Source: Patescibacteria group bacterium | GTDB lineage: Bacteria > Patescibacteria > Paceibacteria > UBA6257 > 2-01-FULL-56-20 | Assembly: GCA_024654525.1 (NCBI GenBank) | Contig: JANLHI010000013.1 | Location: 1-64,000, forward strand | Reading direction: 5' to 3' | DNA: 64,000 nucleotides | In this document: positions 24,269 to 32,894 of the stretch, in pieces | Layout of the letters: each line of letters opens with the position of its first letter | Numbering within the stretch: the stretch's first letter is position 1 | Translations under genes and position numbers: made by a program | Notes under the pieces: model-generated | The model's database searches: none | The model's input: only the letters and a program-made list of their open reading frames with translations | Told to the model about the DNA's origin: nothing

Positions 24269-24523
24269 ATGAAAATCTACTATCACCCACGGTTTGCGAA
24301 ATCATATCGTAAGTTGCCGTCGCTTTTGCGCGCGAAAGCAGAAGCGCGAGAAGCGATATTCAGGAAGAATTCCTTTGACCCGCGACTTGATACGCACAAA
24401 CTCCACGGCAAACTCAAGCGTCAGTGGAGTTTTTCTATTGGTTGGAAATATCGCATCCTCTTCGAGTTTGTGGATGATGGTGTTATTTTCCTTGATGTTG
24501 ATGATCACGAAATTTATGCATAG
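24269..24523 (+). CDS. RelE/ParE-family toxin
   Basis: About 84 residues with the family pattern: MKIYYHPRFAKSYRKLP, a helix pair, LHGKLKRQWSFSIGWKYRILFEF and a C-terminal FLDVDDHEIYA. Many relatives of this compact type are mRNA interferases; ParE-type members target gyrase, and the sequence alone does not decide. ATG 24269 is chosen over GTG 24263. The frame is intact. Confidence 0.85.
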   Translation: MKIYYHPRFAKSYRKLPSLLRAKAEAREAIFRKNSFDPRLDTHKLHGKLKRQWSFSIGWKYRILFEFVDDGVIFLDVDDHEIYA

Positions 24524-24565
24524 TGACAGGAAATGTAAGGGGACATCCGCCTTCGGCGGGACGCA

Positions 24566-24696
24566 GTCCGCTACGACCCCGAAACCACGCGTTTCTGCAG
24601 CTATGCATGGGGTGGTGAAATAGTAGGATGGATTAAATTCGGACCATTGCCGACAAGTCAGAGTCCCAAATAAGAGGAGGGATGCGACCGAACGCC
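24566..24696 (+). pseudogene. Broken copy of GWAW-repeat surface gene fragment
   Basis: The frame from 24566 reads VRYDPETTRFCSYAWGG and continues EIVGWIKFGPLPTSQSPK, then a stop, then EEGCDRTP. This matches residues encoded at about 21950-22080 in the intact surface gene, at both protein and DNA level, with an in-frame stop replacing Gln. It has no start or complete domain and lies just past the toxin gene. A short CCGCC/GGCGG hairpin (24547-24559) precedes it. Confidence 0.85.
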
Positions 24697-24840
24697 TTCC
24701 AAATAAAGTTCCGTCGCCTCCTTAATGTTTTCAGCAAGCTTATCAAATGTTTTCGCTTGCGTAACAATGGGGACATCGACCCCCTGCGCGATGTAGTGAA
24801 TATCTCCTTTTGAGATGGAAAATTGAAGAATGTGTTTCAT
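24658..24840 (-). CDS. HicB-like antitoxin, C-terminus replaced by antisense of the surface-gene fragment
   Basis: 60 residues. The first 49 fit the HicB N-terminal domain (IVTQAKTFDKLAENIKEATELYLEG resembles its helix). The last 11 (VRSHPSSYLGL) are the antisense reading of the surface-gene fragment at 24566-24696; the same words appear antisense to the intact gene near 22050. The usual C-terminal DNA-binding domain and any HicA partner are missing. TATAAT lies nine bases before the ATG. It is probably a decayed antitoxin, possibly still translated. Confidence 0.6.
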   Translation of the reverse strand: MKHILQFSISKGDIHYIAQGVDVPIVTQAKTFDKLAENIKEATELYLEGVRSHPSSYLGL

Positions 24841-24947
24841 GGTACTTTGATTATATTACAGTTATAACATCTGTATATATCAAAGCTTGTCCAGCTTTTG
24901 TTTCAATTTCGATGCTGGAGCAACATGGGCAATGAGAACCACCGCAT

Positions 24948-25400
24948 TTACCCGCGTATCTTTTTCGCGAGTTCGGCAAGGCGGGAATCGTCCGCGCGGG
25001 CGCCATCGTGCGATGAAATATATCCCTCGTATTGCTCAAAATATTTATTAGAGATGTTGGATTTGATGGGTTTCCAGTCCTTCATTTTTGTGCCGTGCAT
25101 CGGGAAGAGTTTTGCATGAAGATGATCTACGGCAAATCCTTCGAAGATGAGTCCTGTTCTGCCGACGTCGTCAAGCTTCGCATCAAGGAGTTTTGCCACT
25201 TTTTTCGCGGCAAGAATAAGCGATGTGAGTACGTCATCGGGAACGTCAAAGGCATAGCTCGGATAGTGAGTTTTTGGAATTACCACAGAAAACCCCTCGG
25301 TGTTTGGAAAAATAGTGAGGAATGCAAGGTGTGTAGCATCTTCCCAAATTGTGTGCGATGGTAATTTTTTAGAAACGATATCGCAAAAGAGGCAGGACAT
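24948..25400 (-). CDS. HIT-family hydrolase
   Basis: A 150-residue histidine-triad protein: CLFCDIVSKKLPSHTIWED near the N-terminus (two Cys suit a zinc site) and FAVDHLHAKLFPM as the triad. The central His (nucleophile in the family) is kept, but the third His is Lys, so nucleotide hydrolase or transferase activity may be altered. A -10 TATACT is 15 bases before the ATG, and a nearer TATATT is also present. Confidence 0.85.
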   Translation of the reverse strand: MSCLFCDIVSKKLPSHTIWEDATHLAFLTIFPNTEGFSVVIPKTHYPSYAFDVPDDVLTSLILAAKKVAKLLDAKLDDVGRTGLIFEGFAVDHLHAKLFPMHGTKMKDWKPIKSNISNKYFEQYEGYISSHDGARADDSRLAELAKKIRG

Positions 25401-25486
25401 AGTAAATATAAGAATAGTATACGTGTAGAGACAACGGGGGACAACTCCCCCTTTTTGAGGGAAAGAATGTGATATAATTACTACAA

Positions 25487-26038
25487 ATGAGAAGGAATTT
25501 TATGAATAGATTTGATATTTCCAAAAAAATAAAATTAAGTAAGCATGTTCGGTGGATTGGAGGTGGAATACTTATGGCGTGTGCCGTAGTGGTATTCGCA
25601 GTGATGAATTTTCAATATGAGGCGCAAGCGCAGAGTGCGATTGCAAATAGCGGAAGGCAAGTGAGATATCCGTTTGGGACTTCGAAAGTAACCCTCAATT
25701 GGGCGACATGGGGGAGCGGTGAGTTCGCTCGCGCATTCCGAAAGTGCAGGGTAACCGTGAATGCTACGGATTCAAAAAACAAAGGAGGAGTTGCCACGTC
25801 AACATTATGCAATACCGATCCAGAGGGGTTTCCGGTGTCGGTGACTAATGGAGCTGAATACAAAGCAACAATCAATGTAGAATCAATAATCCCGGGAGCG
25901 GTCAGTGTGGGGGGCGCACCGCTTGTCACGAATGATAATATTGCCTTTATTATTGATGATAAGCCCGAGGGTGCGACGTCAACGCCCGCGTTACCAAAGC
26001 CACCGGAACGTCCCGCGCCGAACTATAGAGAGCTTTAG
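25487..26038 (+). CDS. Exported hypothetical protein, first of fibre-like cluster
   Basis: 183 residues: basic N-terminus, one membrane or signal helix (about 24-45, GGGILMACAVVVFAVMNF) then EAQAQSA as a likely cleavage site, a beta-rich body with two Cys, and a Pro-rich end (PALPKPPERPAPNYREL). TGA TATAAT lies eight bases before the ATG. The next three genes also encode exported proteins, so it is probably part of a surface structure. Family unknown. Confidence 0.65.
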   Translation: MRRNFMNRFDISKKIKLSKHVRWIGGGILMACAVVVFAVMNFQYEAQAQSAIANSGRQVRYPFGTSKVTLNWATWGSGEFARAFRKCRVTVNATDSKNKGGVATSTLCNTDPEGFPVSVTNGAEYKATINVESIIPGAVSVGGAPLVTNDNIAFIIDDKPEGATSTPALPKPPERPAPNYREL

Positions 26039-26079
26039 AAAGTTGAAGGATAGAAAAATAGAATATAATAAAAATATCA

Positions 26080-26346
26080 ATGGAGAACGAGACGCAGAAC
26101 AATGTAATCAAGCAGAACACATGGGTGATTATTGGTGTTGCAGTATTCATTGTAATCGTGGCAGGGGTGAGTCTCCGTTCATTTTTTAATCGTCCGCAAG
26201 AAGAAACAATACCGGGTCTTACCGCGGGACAAGTGGCAACACTCAACGCGCTTGCGGCTCGGGCGGAAGCGAAAAAAGTTCACGCAGGAAAATTGCCGAC
26301 ATTGACACAATCGCAATCGCAAACGCTTAACGATCTTTCAAATTAA
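26080..26346 (+). CDS. Small single-pass membrane protein
   Basis: 88 residues: short polar N-terminus, one helix (about 15-35, VIIGVAVFIVIVAGVSLRSF), then a helical polar tail (ALAARAEAKKVHAGK, LTQSQSQTLNDL). TATAAT lies ten bases before the ATG. It stops four bases before the next ATG. It may anchor or help assemble the neighbouring exported proteins; that is inference. Confidence 0.6.
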   Translation: MENETQNNVIKQNTWVIIGVAVFIVIVAGVSLRSFFNRPQEETIPGLTAGQVATLNALAARAEAKKVHAGKLPTLTQSQSQTLNDLSN

Positions 26347-26349
26347 TTA

Positions 26350-26940
26350 ATGAAAAAAGAAAAAAACAATATTGCATTTCTTGTGGTAGCGGTGGTCGCG
26401 CTTTTTGCGGGGTGGAATACATCGTCTCTTTTTGCATGGGATAAGCCGACATTGCCACCAACAAGCGGAAATACTTCCGCACCTATTCACGAGGGATCGT
26501 TGGTGCAAGCCAAGTCGGGGAAGTTGATTGTAGGAGGTCTTGGAATTCATTCGTGGCAATTTATTCCTTCGAGCGATTGCCTTTCTCTTGGTGGTGCGCA
26601 AGCGTGGTCGCGAACGGGTGTATCTGTCGGATCGGGAACATGCCCCGCGGCGGGTACCGCATTTTCCGTTGAAGGAGGCCTCCTTATTGAAGGAGGAGAT
26701 ATGGGGGATGTACTTACCAACGTCGGCGATGGCGTGGTGCAGTGGAAAAAGTTTGTTGCACCGATTGTGAAAATCATCGCAGGTTCGAACACGCGCATCA
26801 CTCCCGAAGCGGGTACCGGGGATGTGACAATAAATGCCATTATGCCCTCAATGCCTTCGGTTCCAAGCTGGGTTACTAATCGTTCGGGGGGGGTTCCTCA
26901 TGCAGACGCACAAGGGAATGTATCATGGGGATCATTATAA
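26350..26940 (+). CDS. Exported fibre-like protein, paralogue of the next gene
   Basis: 196 residues: signal helix (about 8-28), then PPTSGNTSAPIHEGSLVQAK, GGLGIHSWQF, LLIEGGDMGDVLTNVGDGVV and a tail ending QGNVSWG. The order of motifs (APIxxGS, GG-L, GDVLTN-G-GV, NVSW) is the same in the next, longer gene, so the two are paralogues. The repeated short beta segments resemble phage tail-fibre or shufflon-type proteins; the similarity is only in style. Confidence 0.7.
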   Translation: MKKEKNNIAFLVVAVVALFAGWNTSSLFAWDKPTLPPTSGNTSAPIHEGSLVQAKSGKLIVGGLGIHSWQFIPSSDCLSLGGAQAWSRTGVSVGSGTCPAAGTAFSVEGGLLIEGGDMGDVLTNVGDGVVQWKKFVAPIVKIIAGSNTRITPEAGTGDVTINAIMPSMPSVPSWVTNRSGGVPHADAQGNVSWGSL

Positions 26941-26963
26941 AAAATGATATACTATAACTATTC

Positions 26964-27923
26964 ATGAGTATTAAAAAAATATCCTCATTTGTTGCCGTGG
27001 GAATCGTGGCGTTTATGATAGGTTCCGGTGCGCGATATCTTTCGGCGCAAACGTTTAATGCGCCCACGCAAACTCCTCCTTCGGAAAATGTTCCCGCGCC
27101 GATTAATGTGGGGAGTATTACGCAAACAAAAATAGGAGGGCTCAATCTCGAAGGCAATTTTGCTATTAAAGCGGGGTCAAGCGAGGAATGGGCTTTTGAT
27201 GTGCAAAGAGGAAGTTTACGGCTTGGGTCTGCGCAAGCGTGGGGTCCCGACGGTACGGTGATGATTGGCAGTGTGCCGGAAAATTGGAGCAATCCGAGCG
27301 GTGTTGTGTTGAATATCAATGGAGGAGTTCGTATTCAAGGAGGAAACAGCGGTGATGTGCTTACCAACAAAGGAGGTGGCGTGGCAAGTTGGGAAAAGCC
27401 GGTGGCGCCTGTAACCAGTATTCTTGCAGGATCATATATCACAGTGACTCCTTCAGCGGGAGGAGTGGTGACGGTGAGTGCGATTCAACCCTCGGCGCCC
27501 GATGTTCCCGGATGGGTAAATCCCGGTTCGGGAAGTTCTAATCGTGTGCCGGTAGCGGATTCAAACGGAAATGTGTCGTGGCGCGTAGTACGCGCAGTGG
27601 TAAGCGGCGGAGGAAGTTCTTCTATAGATGTAAATTCCGCATATGAATCAATCCGACAGCCCAGTGATCCCCTTCTTCATGAAAATGGAATAGACCGAGC
27701 AGTGTATCACGATTCTTCGACACTCAACCGAATATGTGTGCAGAAAGGATATGAGCGTTATGTGGGCGGAGGAACTTTCAAAATATGGACAAGCCCGGAA
27801 GATAACGGAGTAGTGGCGTGGGGCGGTTCTCAATGGGTAAAATATGATGGGGATAATAAGGAACATGTAGAAGGAGCTATCACGTGTGAAACAACAGGAA
27901 GCGCGCGTCTTATTCTGGAGTAG
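26964..27923 (+). CDS. Exported fibre-like protein with C-terminal extension
   Basis: 319 residues: signal helix (about 8-28, ending LSAQTF), then NVPAPINVGSITQTKIGGL, VRIQGGNSGDVLTNKGGGV, a beta-rich mid-part and NGNVSW at about residue 207. A C-terminal domain of about 110 residues, absent from its shorter paralogue, has Cys in NRICVQKGYERYVGGG and AITCETTG. The extra domain may be the binding tip. TGA TATACT lies ten bases before the ATG; a strong terminator follows. Confidence 0.7.
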   Translation: MSIKKISSFVAVGIVAFMIGSGARYLSAQTFNAPTQTPPSENVPAPINVGSITQTKIGGLNLEGNFAIKAGSSEEWAFDVQRGSLRLGSAQAWGPDGTVMIGSVPENWSNPSGVVLNINGGVRIQGGNSGDVLTNKGGGVASWEKPVAPVTSILAGSYITVTPSAGGVVTVSAIQPSAPDVPGWVNPGSGSSNRVPVADSNGNVSWRVVRAVVSGGGSSSIDVNSAYESIRQPSDPLLHENGIDRAVYHDSSTLNRICVQKGYERYVGGGTFKIWTSPEDNGVVAWGGSQWVKYDGDNKEHVEGAITCETTGSARLILE

Positions 27924-27952
27924 ATAGTTTTTCTGAATATCGTAGGTATATC

Positions 27953-27982
27953 AAAAAAAACACCGGATCCCGGTGTTTTTTT
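27953..27982. terminator. Bidirectional terminator
   Basis: A-run, CACCGG, ATC loop, CCGGTG, then TTTTTTT; symmetric, so it serves the fibre-like cluster and the convergent HTH-protein gene. Confidence 0.9.
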
Positions 27983-27996
27983 GATGAGTATAAATT

Positions 27997-28659
27997 TTAC
28001 TGAGCGGTACTAGTAGTAATAACGATTGCCGGAGTGTAGAGCACTTGGCGGGTTACATTTGCAGTGCTTCCTAAGAAGCGTGTCCCCGTCACTTCGATAG
28101 TATTGAGTCCTTCGTGGAGCATGACGCGTTTTTCCCAATCACCTTGGTCATTCACAGGCACGGATTCGCCATTTACGGTTGCTTTCTCTCCGTACGAGAG
28201 AGAACCGCGAACCGTAATTTCCTCCGTCTCGGCGGGAGTAATGCCGCGCGGAGGATATTCCACGATGAGAAGCGGTGTACCGAAGATTGCGACAAAACGT
28301 ACGCCAAGATAAATAAGTAACACCACTCCCACTCCGGCAATCCACATGGGAGCTGACGATTTTTCCTTAAACCTGTTTATGGGGAGGGCATCTGAAGATC
28401 CGGACGCCCTTACCACTCCTTCCGCTTTTAATTCGCGCCACCATGCTTCTCCGTCGAAATCAAGTACGGTACCGAGTTTATGAAGATACCCATGCACATA
28501 TGGGGAAGGTGGGAGCGCCTCAAAATTCCCCGCAATAAGGTGCTCAAGGTGGGCAATTGAAATGTTCGACATTTGAGAAAGCTTCTCAACAGTCCAGTTT
28601 TTATCGCGGACTCGTTCATGGAGAAAAGTTCCAAATTGCTGAGGGGAAGTTTCGGTCAT
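27997..28659 (-). CDS. RodZ-like HTH membrane protein
   Basis: 220 residues: N-terminal Cro/C1-type helix-turn-helix region (about 8-75; VEKLSQMSNISIAHLEHLI, then FEALPPSPYVHGYLHKLG), linker, one membrane helix (about 105-125) and an extracytoplasmic beta domain (PPRGITPAETEEITVRGS; VNDQGDWEKRVMLHEGLNTI). This order fits RodZ, which links MreB to the cell wall in rods. No mreB gene is nearby, so the role is inferred. It lies just upstream of ftsK on the opposite side of an 80-base gap. Confidence 0.75.
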   Translation of the reverse strand: MTETSPQQFGTFLHERVRDKNWTVEKLSQMSNISIAHLEHLIAGNFEALPPSPYVHGYLHKLGTVLDFDGEAWWRELKAEGVVRASGSSDALPINRFKEKSSAPMWIAGVGVVLLIYLGVRFVAIFGTPLLIVEYPPRGITPAETEEITVRGSLSYGEKATVNGESVPVNDQGDWEKRVMLHEGLNTIEVTGTRFLGSTANVTRQVLYTPAIVITTSTAQ

Positions 28660-28742
28660 AGTACTTATAACTTATAACGTCTTATCAATAACCGCAATCT
28701 ACGCGGTAAGAGGGTATGCACGAGAATTAAGAATTATTCCTT

Positions 28743-30884
28743 TTACGCGGGAGATTCGTTGCCCTGTTCAAACTTCTCGAAATATACATCGCGAGGTTTT
28801 GCGCCATCGCCGGGACCGATAAGTCCCCGTTCTTCCATAATATCAAGAAGACGTGCGGCGCGCGCATAGCCGACTTTCAATCGCCGTTGGAGAAGAGAGG
28901 CGGATGCCCGTTTTGCCTCAAATACCACGGTAGATGCTTCGTCGAGAAGTTCGTCGTCATCATCATTCGCGAAATCTTCAAAATTCACCTCATTATTGGG
29001 AATGCCTCCGGGAGGAAGATTGTTATTGGAAAGAGGCATCTCTTCGCTCGGCAACGGTTCGTTATTATCACGGATAAAATCCGCGACCGCATTAATTTCC
29101 GCTTCCGAGATGTAGGATCCTTGAATACGTTTCGGTTTAGAAATGTCGGAGCTAATCATAAGAAGATCTCCGCCGCCGAGAAGTTTTTCTGCACCCGCCG
29201 TGTCAAGAATTGTCCGTGAGTCTATTTGGCTTGCGACTTGGAGTGCGATACGGCAAGTAATGTTTGCTTTGATAAGTCCGGTAATGACTTCCACAGAGGG
29301 GCGTTGTGTGGAGAGTACCAAGTGAATACCGGTTGCACGCGCCATTTGTGCAAGGCGGACGATTGATCCTTCAACTTCGCGGCCATATGAGGTCATAAGA
29401 TCGGCGAGCTCATCGACAACGATGACAAGATACGAAAGCGAATCTTCTTTGTGGGTGGAATTGTAGCTTTTAATATCCCTACACCCGGCTTTAAGGAGAA
29501 TATCGTAGCGTCGATCCATTTCCGCAATCGCCCAGCGGAAAACCCCAATGGCCTTCTTGTTTTCCGTGATAACCGGAGAGATAAGGTGGGGGATGTGTTC
29601 ATAGATGGAAAGTTCTACGCGTTTTGGGTCAATAAGAATGAGTTTCAACGTTGAAGGTGAATTTTTATACAAGAGAGAAATAATAAGTGAGTGGATTGTT
29701 ACCGATTTCCCGGAGCCGGTGGAACCCGCAATAAGTACATGAGGCATTTTTTCTATATTGGTGAATATGGGTTCTCCTGTTACGTCGCGGCCAATAGCAA
29801 ATGAAAGCAATCCTGCCGATTGAAATTCGGGATATGTCATAAGGCTTCCTAATCGAACAAGTGCGGCTGTTTTGTTTGGAACCTCAATCCCTACGAGCGA
29901 CTTTCCGGGGATTGGTGCTTCTATACGGATGGGATGCGCGGCAAGCGAAAGCGCCAAATCTTGGTGCAGCGCGGTAATGCGCGAGAGCTTCATTCCTTCC
30001 GCGGGTTTTAATGTATAGCGGGTTACTTTGGGACCGATGTTAATTTCCCCCATTTCAACCGAGATGCCGAATGATTCAAGAGTGCGCTTGATAATGTTCG
30101 CATTTGCGCGAAGGTCTCCCGTGGTGGGTTTTTCAATGCCGGAGAGAAGGAGAGAGAGGGGAGGAGGAGTGTAATTGCTGGGCATTGAAATCTTTGCGGT
30201 ATGCGCTTTACCTGTTGGCGCTTTCATAGAGTGAGGTTCTGCAATGACAACATCCTCATCCTCTTCCTCTTTTTCGGATGGCTCTGCGGGAATCACCTGT
30301 TTTTTTCTGGGAGCTACTTCTTTTTCCTCTCCACCATCATCAGGGAATTCTATTTCTGCTTTTGATGTATACGATTGATCTTTGTTGTGCGCAAAGAGTT
30401 TTTGGAGACGGGAAAAATTAAGGGGTATATTGGCGGCAACAAGGATTCCTACCACAAGAAATACCGTATTGAGAATAAGTGCGGCGGTGTCGCCAAAGGG
30501 GATTCTCAATGAGCCGAACACCAGTCCCACCCACCCTCCTTTTCCGGGAAGTATTATTTCGATAAGACCGAGAAGAGAAAGTAGGACAAGCGCACCCCCG
30601 AGAGAAGTAGTGGCAACGATCCTTTTTCCTTCGGAGAAGAGCAATACTCCCGATGCGAACAAAAGCGTCGCGGGAAGCACTATATATCCTGCGCCGAGAA
30701 ATGTTTCAAATACCTTGTAAAGCAATACTCCCGCAGGGCCCGATTTTCCGAACTGAGCAAGGACGAGTATCGCGGCGATGCCTATGAATATGATGGCAAG
30801 AATACTTTTTTTGGTAGCATCGTGCAGACGTGATTGGAGAGATTGTTCCTCTCCATTTCGTTTTTTCGTTTTATCTCTCGACAT
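28743..30884 (-). CDS. ftsK: DNA translocase FtsK/SpoIIIE
   Basis: About 713 residues from ATG 30884: four to five membrane helices (about 25-180), an acidic/Pro linker, alpha-beta motor with Walker A AGSTGSGKSVTIHS (about 383-396) and Walker B YLVIVVDELADLM (about 485), and a C-terminal winged-helix gamma domain (RRLKVGYARAARLLDIMEERG). It pumps DNA at the division septum. The ORF extends to 31013, but ATG 30884 suits the family and lies six bases from CATAAT. Confidence 0.93.
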   Translation of the reverse strand: MSRDKTKKRNGEEQSLQSRLHDATKKSILAIIFIGIAAILVLAQFGKSGPAGVLLYKVFETFLGAGYIVLPATLLFASGVLLFSEGKRIVATTSLGGALVLLSLLGLIEIILPGKGGWVGLVFGSLRIPFGDTAALILNTVFLVVGILVAANIPLNFSRLQKLFAHNKDQSYTSKAEIEFPDDGGEEKEVAPRKKQVIPAEPSEKEEEDEDVVIAEPHSMKAPTGKAHTAKISMPSNYTPPPLSLLLSGIEKPTTGDLRANANIIKRTLESFGISVEMGEINIGPKVTRYTLKPAEGMKLSRITALHQDLALSLAAHPIRIEAPIPGKSLVGIEVPNKTAALVRLGSLMTYPEFQSAGLLSFAIGRDVTGEPIFTNIEKMPHVLIAGSTGSGKSVTIHSLIISLLYKNSPSTLKLILIDPKRVELSIYEHIPHLISPVITENKKAIGVFRWAIAEMDRRYDILLKAGCRDIKSYNSTHKEDSLSYLVIVVDELADLMTSYGREVEGSIVRLAQMARATGIHLVLSTQRPSVEVITGLIKANITCRIALQVASQIDSRTILDTAGAEKLLGGGDLLMISSDISKPKRIQGSYISEAEINAVADFIRDNNEPLPSEEMPLSNNNLPPGGIPNNEVNFEDFANDDDDELLDEASTVVFEAKRASASLLQRRLKVGYARAARLLDIMEERGLIGPGDGAKPRDVYFEKFEQGNESPA

Positions 30885-30997
30885 AGTTGGATTATGTGTA
30901 GTGTCTATATTCTCGTACAGAATCGGCAAAGTGTGAAGTGTCCGCGCATCGATGAGAATGCAGTATAATGCTATTAGCGTTATAATGCCACGAATAT

Positions 30998-32437
30998 ATG
31001 AATATAAATCCAAGAATTTTCAGAGGATATGACCTTAGGGGTCTTGTAGGGAAAGACTTGAGCCCCGAAGTTGCAGAGCATCTTGGGAGAGCATACGGGA
31101 CATATATGAAGCGTCATGGAATTACACGGCTTGTGGTGGGGCGAGACTCGCGAGCGACGGGTCCTACCTACAGCGCGGCGCTTATTCAAGGACTTTTATG
31201 GACGGGCGCTGAGGTGGTTGATATTGGAATGACGCTTGTGGGGACATTTTATTGGTCTCAATACCATCTTACCTGCAAAGGAGGAGTATTTGTTTCGGCG
31301 TCTCATAATCCTCCCGAATACAACGGGTTTAAATTTGCAAATGATTTTTCCGAAACGCTTGTGAGTGATGGGATGCAGGAGTTAAGGAGAATGGTACAAG
31401 AAGAAGATTATGAAGAAGGGCCGGTGCATGGGAGTGTTGCCGTGCAAGATATACGCGAAGAATATTATCGCGATCTTCTTTCTCGTATAATGATAGGAAA
31501 AAAACTTCGAGTGGTAGTGGATGCGAGCTGTTCTACTGCGGGGGCATTTGCGCCGGATCTTTTAAGGCGTGCGGGATGCGAGGTGATTGAGAAGAATTGC
31601 GAAGTTGACCCGTCGTTTCCTTTGGGGGTTGCCGATCCTACGTCGTCGATAATTGCGACGCGTGTCCGCGGGGAGGTGCTTGAGGCGCATGCGGATATAG
31701 GATTTACCTATGATGCCGATGGGGACCGTATCGGTATCGTGGATGAAAAAGGGGATATCATTTGGAATGATGTACTCACTGCAATATTTGCTACGGACGT
31801 ATTACACAATCATCCGGGAGCGACAATTATGTACAACATCCTTTGTTCCAAGACCGTCGAAGAAACCATTGTGCGGCACAGAGGAATTCCCTTCATGTGG
31901 CGCGTAGGACATTCGTTCCTCAAGAAAAAAAATCAGGAAATTGGGGCGGCGTTTATTGGTGAGCTTTCCGGGCATTTCTTTTTCTCGAAAGATTTTTACA
32001 ATCATGATGACGGATTATATGCGACACTGCGACTCTTGAGTTACTTGGCGCGTACGCAACAAACATTATCGCAGGCGGTTGCCGTCTTGCCGCACTATGC
32101 TTCAAGTCCAGAAATCAAAGTGTATTGCGCAGATGAAAATAAGGAAGCATTGATAAAAAAAATAAGCCCGATACTTCGCACGGCGTATCCTGATGCGCAA
32201 GTGATTGATGATGAGCGTGCGGGTGATGGGGTGCGTCTTAATCTTCCCGATGCGATGTTTGTGGTGCGCTATTCACAGAACGGACCATACCTCACCATTA
32301 AATTTGAAGGGAAGACGAACGAAAGATATCACGAGCTCGCAAAATTTATTCACGATCTTCTGAAGAAATTTCCGGAAATAGATTGGAATTCATCTATCAA
32401 CTTGAATGTGGAAGCACTCAAAGAGGAAGGCGAATGA
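30998..32437 (+). CDS. Phosphomannomutase/phosphoglucomutase
   Basis: 479 residues, alpha-D-phosphohexomutase family: IFRGYDLRGLVGKDL at the start, the phosphoserine loop VFVSASHNPPEYNGFK (Ser about 101), the metal loop FTYDADGDRIGIV (about 237-249), sugar loop GELSGHFFF, and C-terminal phosphate-binding RYSQNGPYLTIKFEG (usually R-S-N/G-E-P). It interconverts hexose 1- and 6-phosphates for envelope sugars, linking it to the nucleotidyltransferase at 40151. TATAAT lies 11 bases before ATG. Confidence 0.92.
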   Translation: MNINPRIFRGYDLRGLVGKDLSPEVAEHLGRAYGTYMKRHGITRLVVGRDSRATGPTYSAALIQGLLWTGAEVVDIGMTLVGTFYWSQYHLTCKGGVFVSASHNPPEYNGFKFANDFSETLVSDGMQELRRMVQEEDYEEGPVHGSVAVQDIREEYYRDLLSRIMIGKKLRVVVDASCSTAGAFAPDLLRRAGCEVIEKNCEVDPSFPLGVADPTSSIIATRVRGEVLEAHADIGFTYDADGDRIGIVDEKGDIIWNDVLTAIFATDVLHNHPGATIMYNILCSKTVEETIVRHRGIPFMWRVGHSFLKKKNQEIGAAFIGELSGHFFFSKDFYNHDDGLYATLRLLSYLARTQQTLSQAVAVLPHYASSPEIKVYCADENKEALIKKISPILRTAYPDAQVIDDERAGDGVRLNLPDAMFVVRYSQNGPYLTIKFEGKTNERYHELAKFIHDLLKKFPEIDWNSSINLNVEALKEEGE

Positions 32438-32547
32438 CATGTTTTTGTTCGAAAGAGTGCTGGGGGTACAATGTGGGAAGCACTGAGGTTTATAGCCTTA
32501 GAATAATATGGCGAGTGTTGCCATAGAAATTAACAAATGGAGGTTTT

Positions 32548-32817
32548 ATGAATCTAGAGTTCATTATTAGAATAATTGCAATCTTTATCTTATATGTTGT
32601 CGTAGGAATGTTGGCGATAGGCGTAACCTTGGGCATCGTTATTTTTATGGCATTAGGAGGATTATGGCTTGCAGAGAAATCAGGCATGAGTCTTCCTTAT
32701 ATTGCAGAATCATCATTTATTCCGAATCTTACGATGACGATTGCGCTTATTTTGTATATTTCTGCGCTGGTCGCCGGGGTTATCGAAGTCAAGAAAAGAA
32801 AAAAATATGTTTTATGA
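32548..32817 (+). CDS. Small two- or three-helix membrane protein
   Basis: 89 residues, strongly hydrophobic (IIRIIAIFILYVVVGMLAIG; LTMTIALILYISALVAGVIE), basic C-terminus KKRKKYVL. GGAGG six bases before the ATG is one of the best ribosome sites in the window, and TACAAT (about 32470) offers a -10. A terminator follows at 32825. The family is unknown. Confidence 0.65.
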   Translation: MNLEFIIRIIAIFILYVVVGMLAIGVTLGIVIFMALGGLWLAEKSGMSLPYIAESSFIPNLTMTIALILYISALVAGVIEVKKRKKYVL

Positions 32818-32824
32818 GAATGAT

Positions 32825-32855
32825 AATGCTCGCACGGAATGTGCGGGCATTTTTA
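32825..32855 (+). terminator. Rho-independent terminator
   Basis: AATGCTCGCAC pairs with GTGCGGGCATT (one G-T pair) around GGAAT, followed by TTTTATT. It ends the small membrane-protein gene; the next promoter starts immediately after. Confidence 0.85.
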
Positions 32856-32885
32856 TTGACGCTTGCTCTTTCGTTGGAGTATAGT
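32856..32885 (+). promoter_or_regulatory. Promoter of YkuK-like gene
   Basis: TTGACG, an 18-base spacer, and TATAGT (32880-32885); ATG 32895 follows nine bases later, consistent with a leaderless mRNA. Confidence 0.65.
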
Positions 32886-32894
32886 GGGGATGCA

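Noticed and set aside
24851..25039. ORF upstream of the HicB-like gene as a HicA toxin remnant
   Set aside because: It overlaps the end of the HIT gene and its translation shows no HicA pattern.
32664..32894. Upstream extension of the YkuK-like frame
   Set aside because: It passes through a terminator and a promoter and overlaps a small membrane-protein gene with a strong ribosome site.
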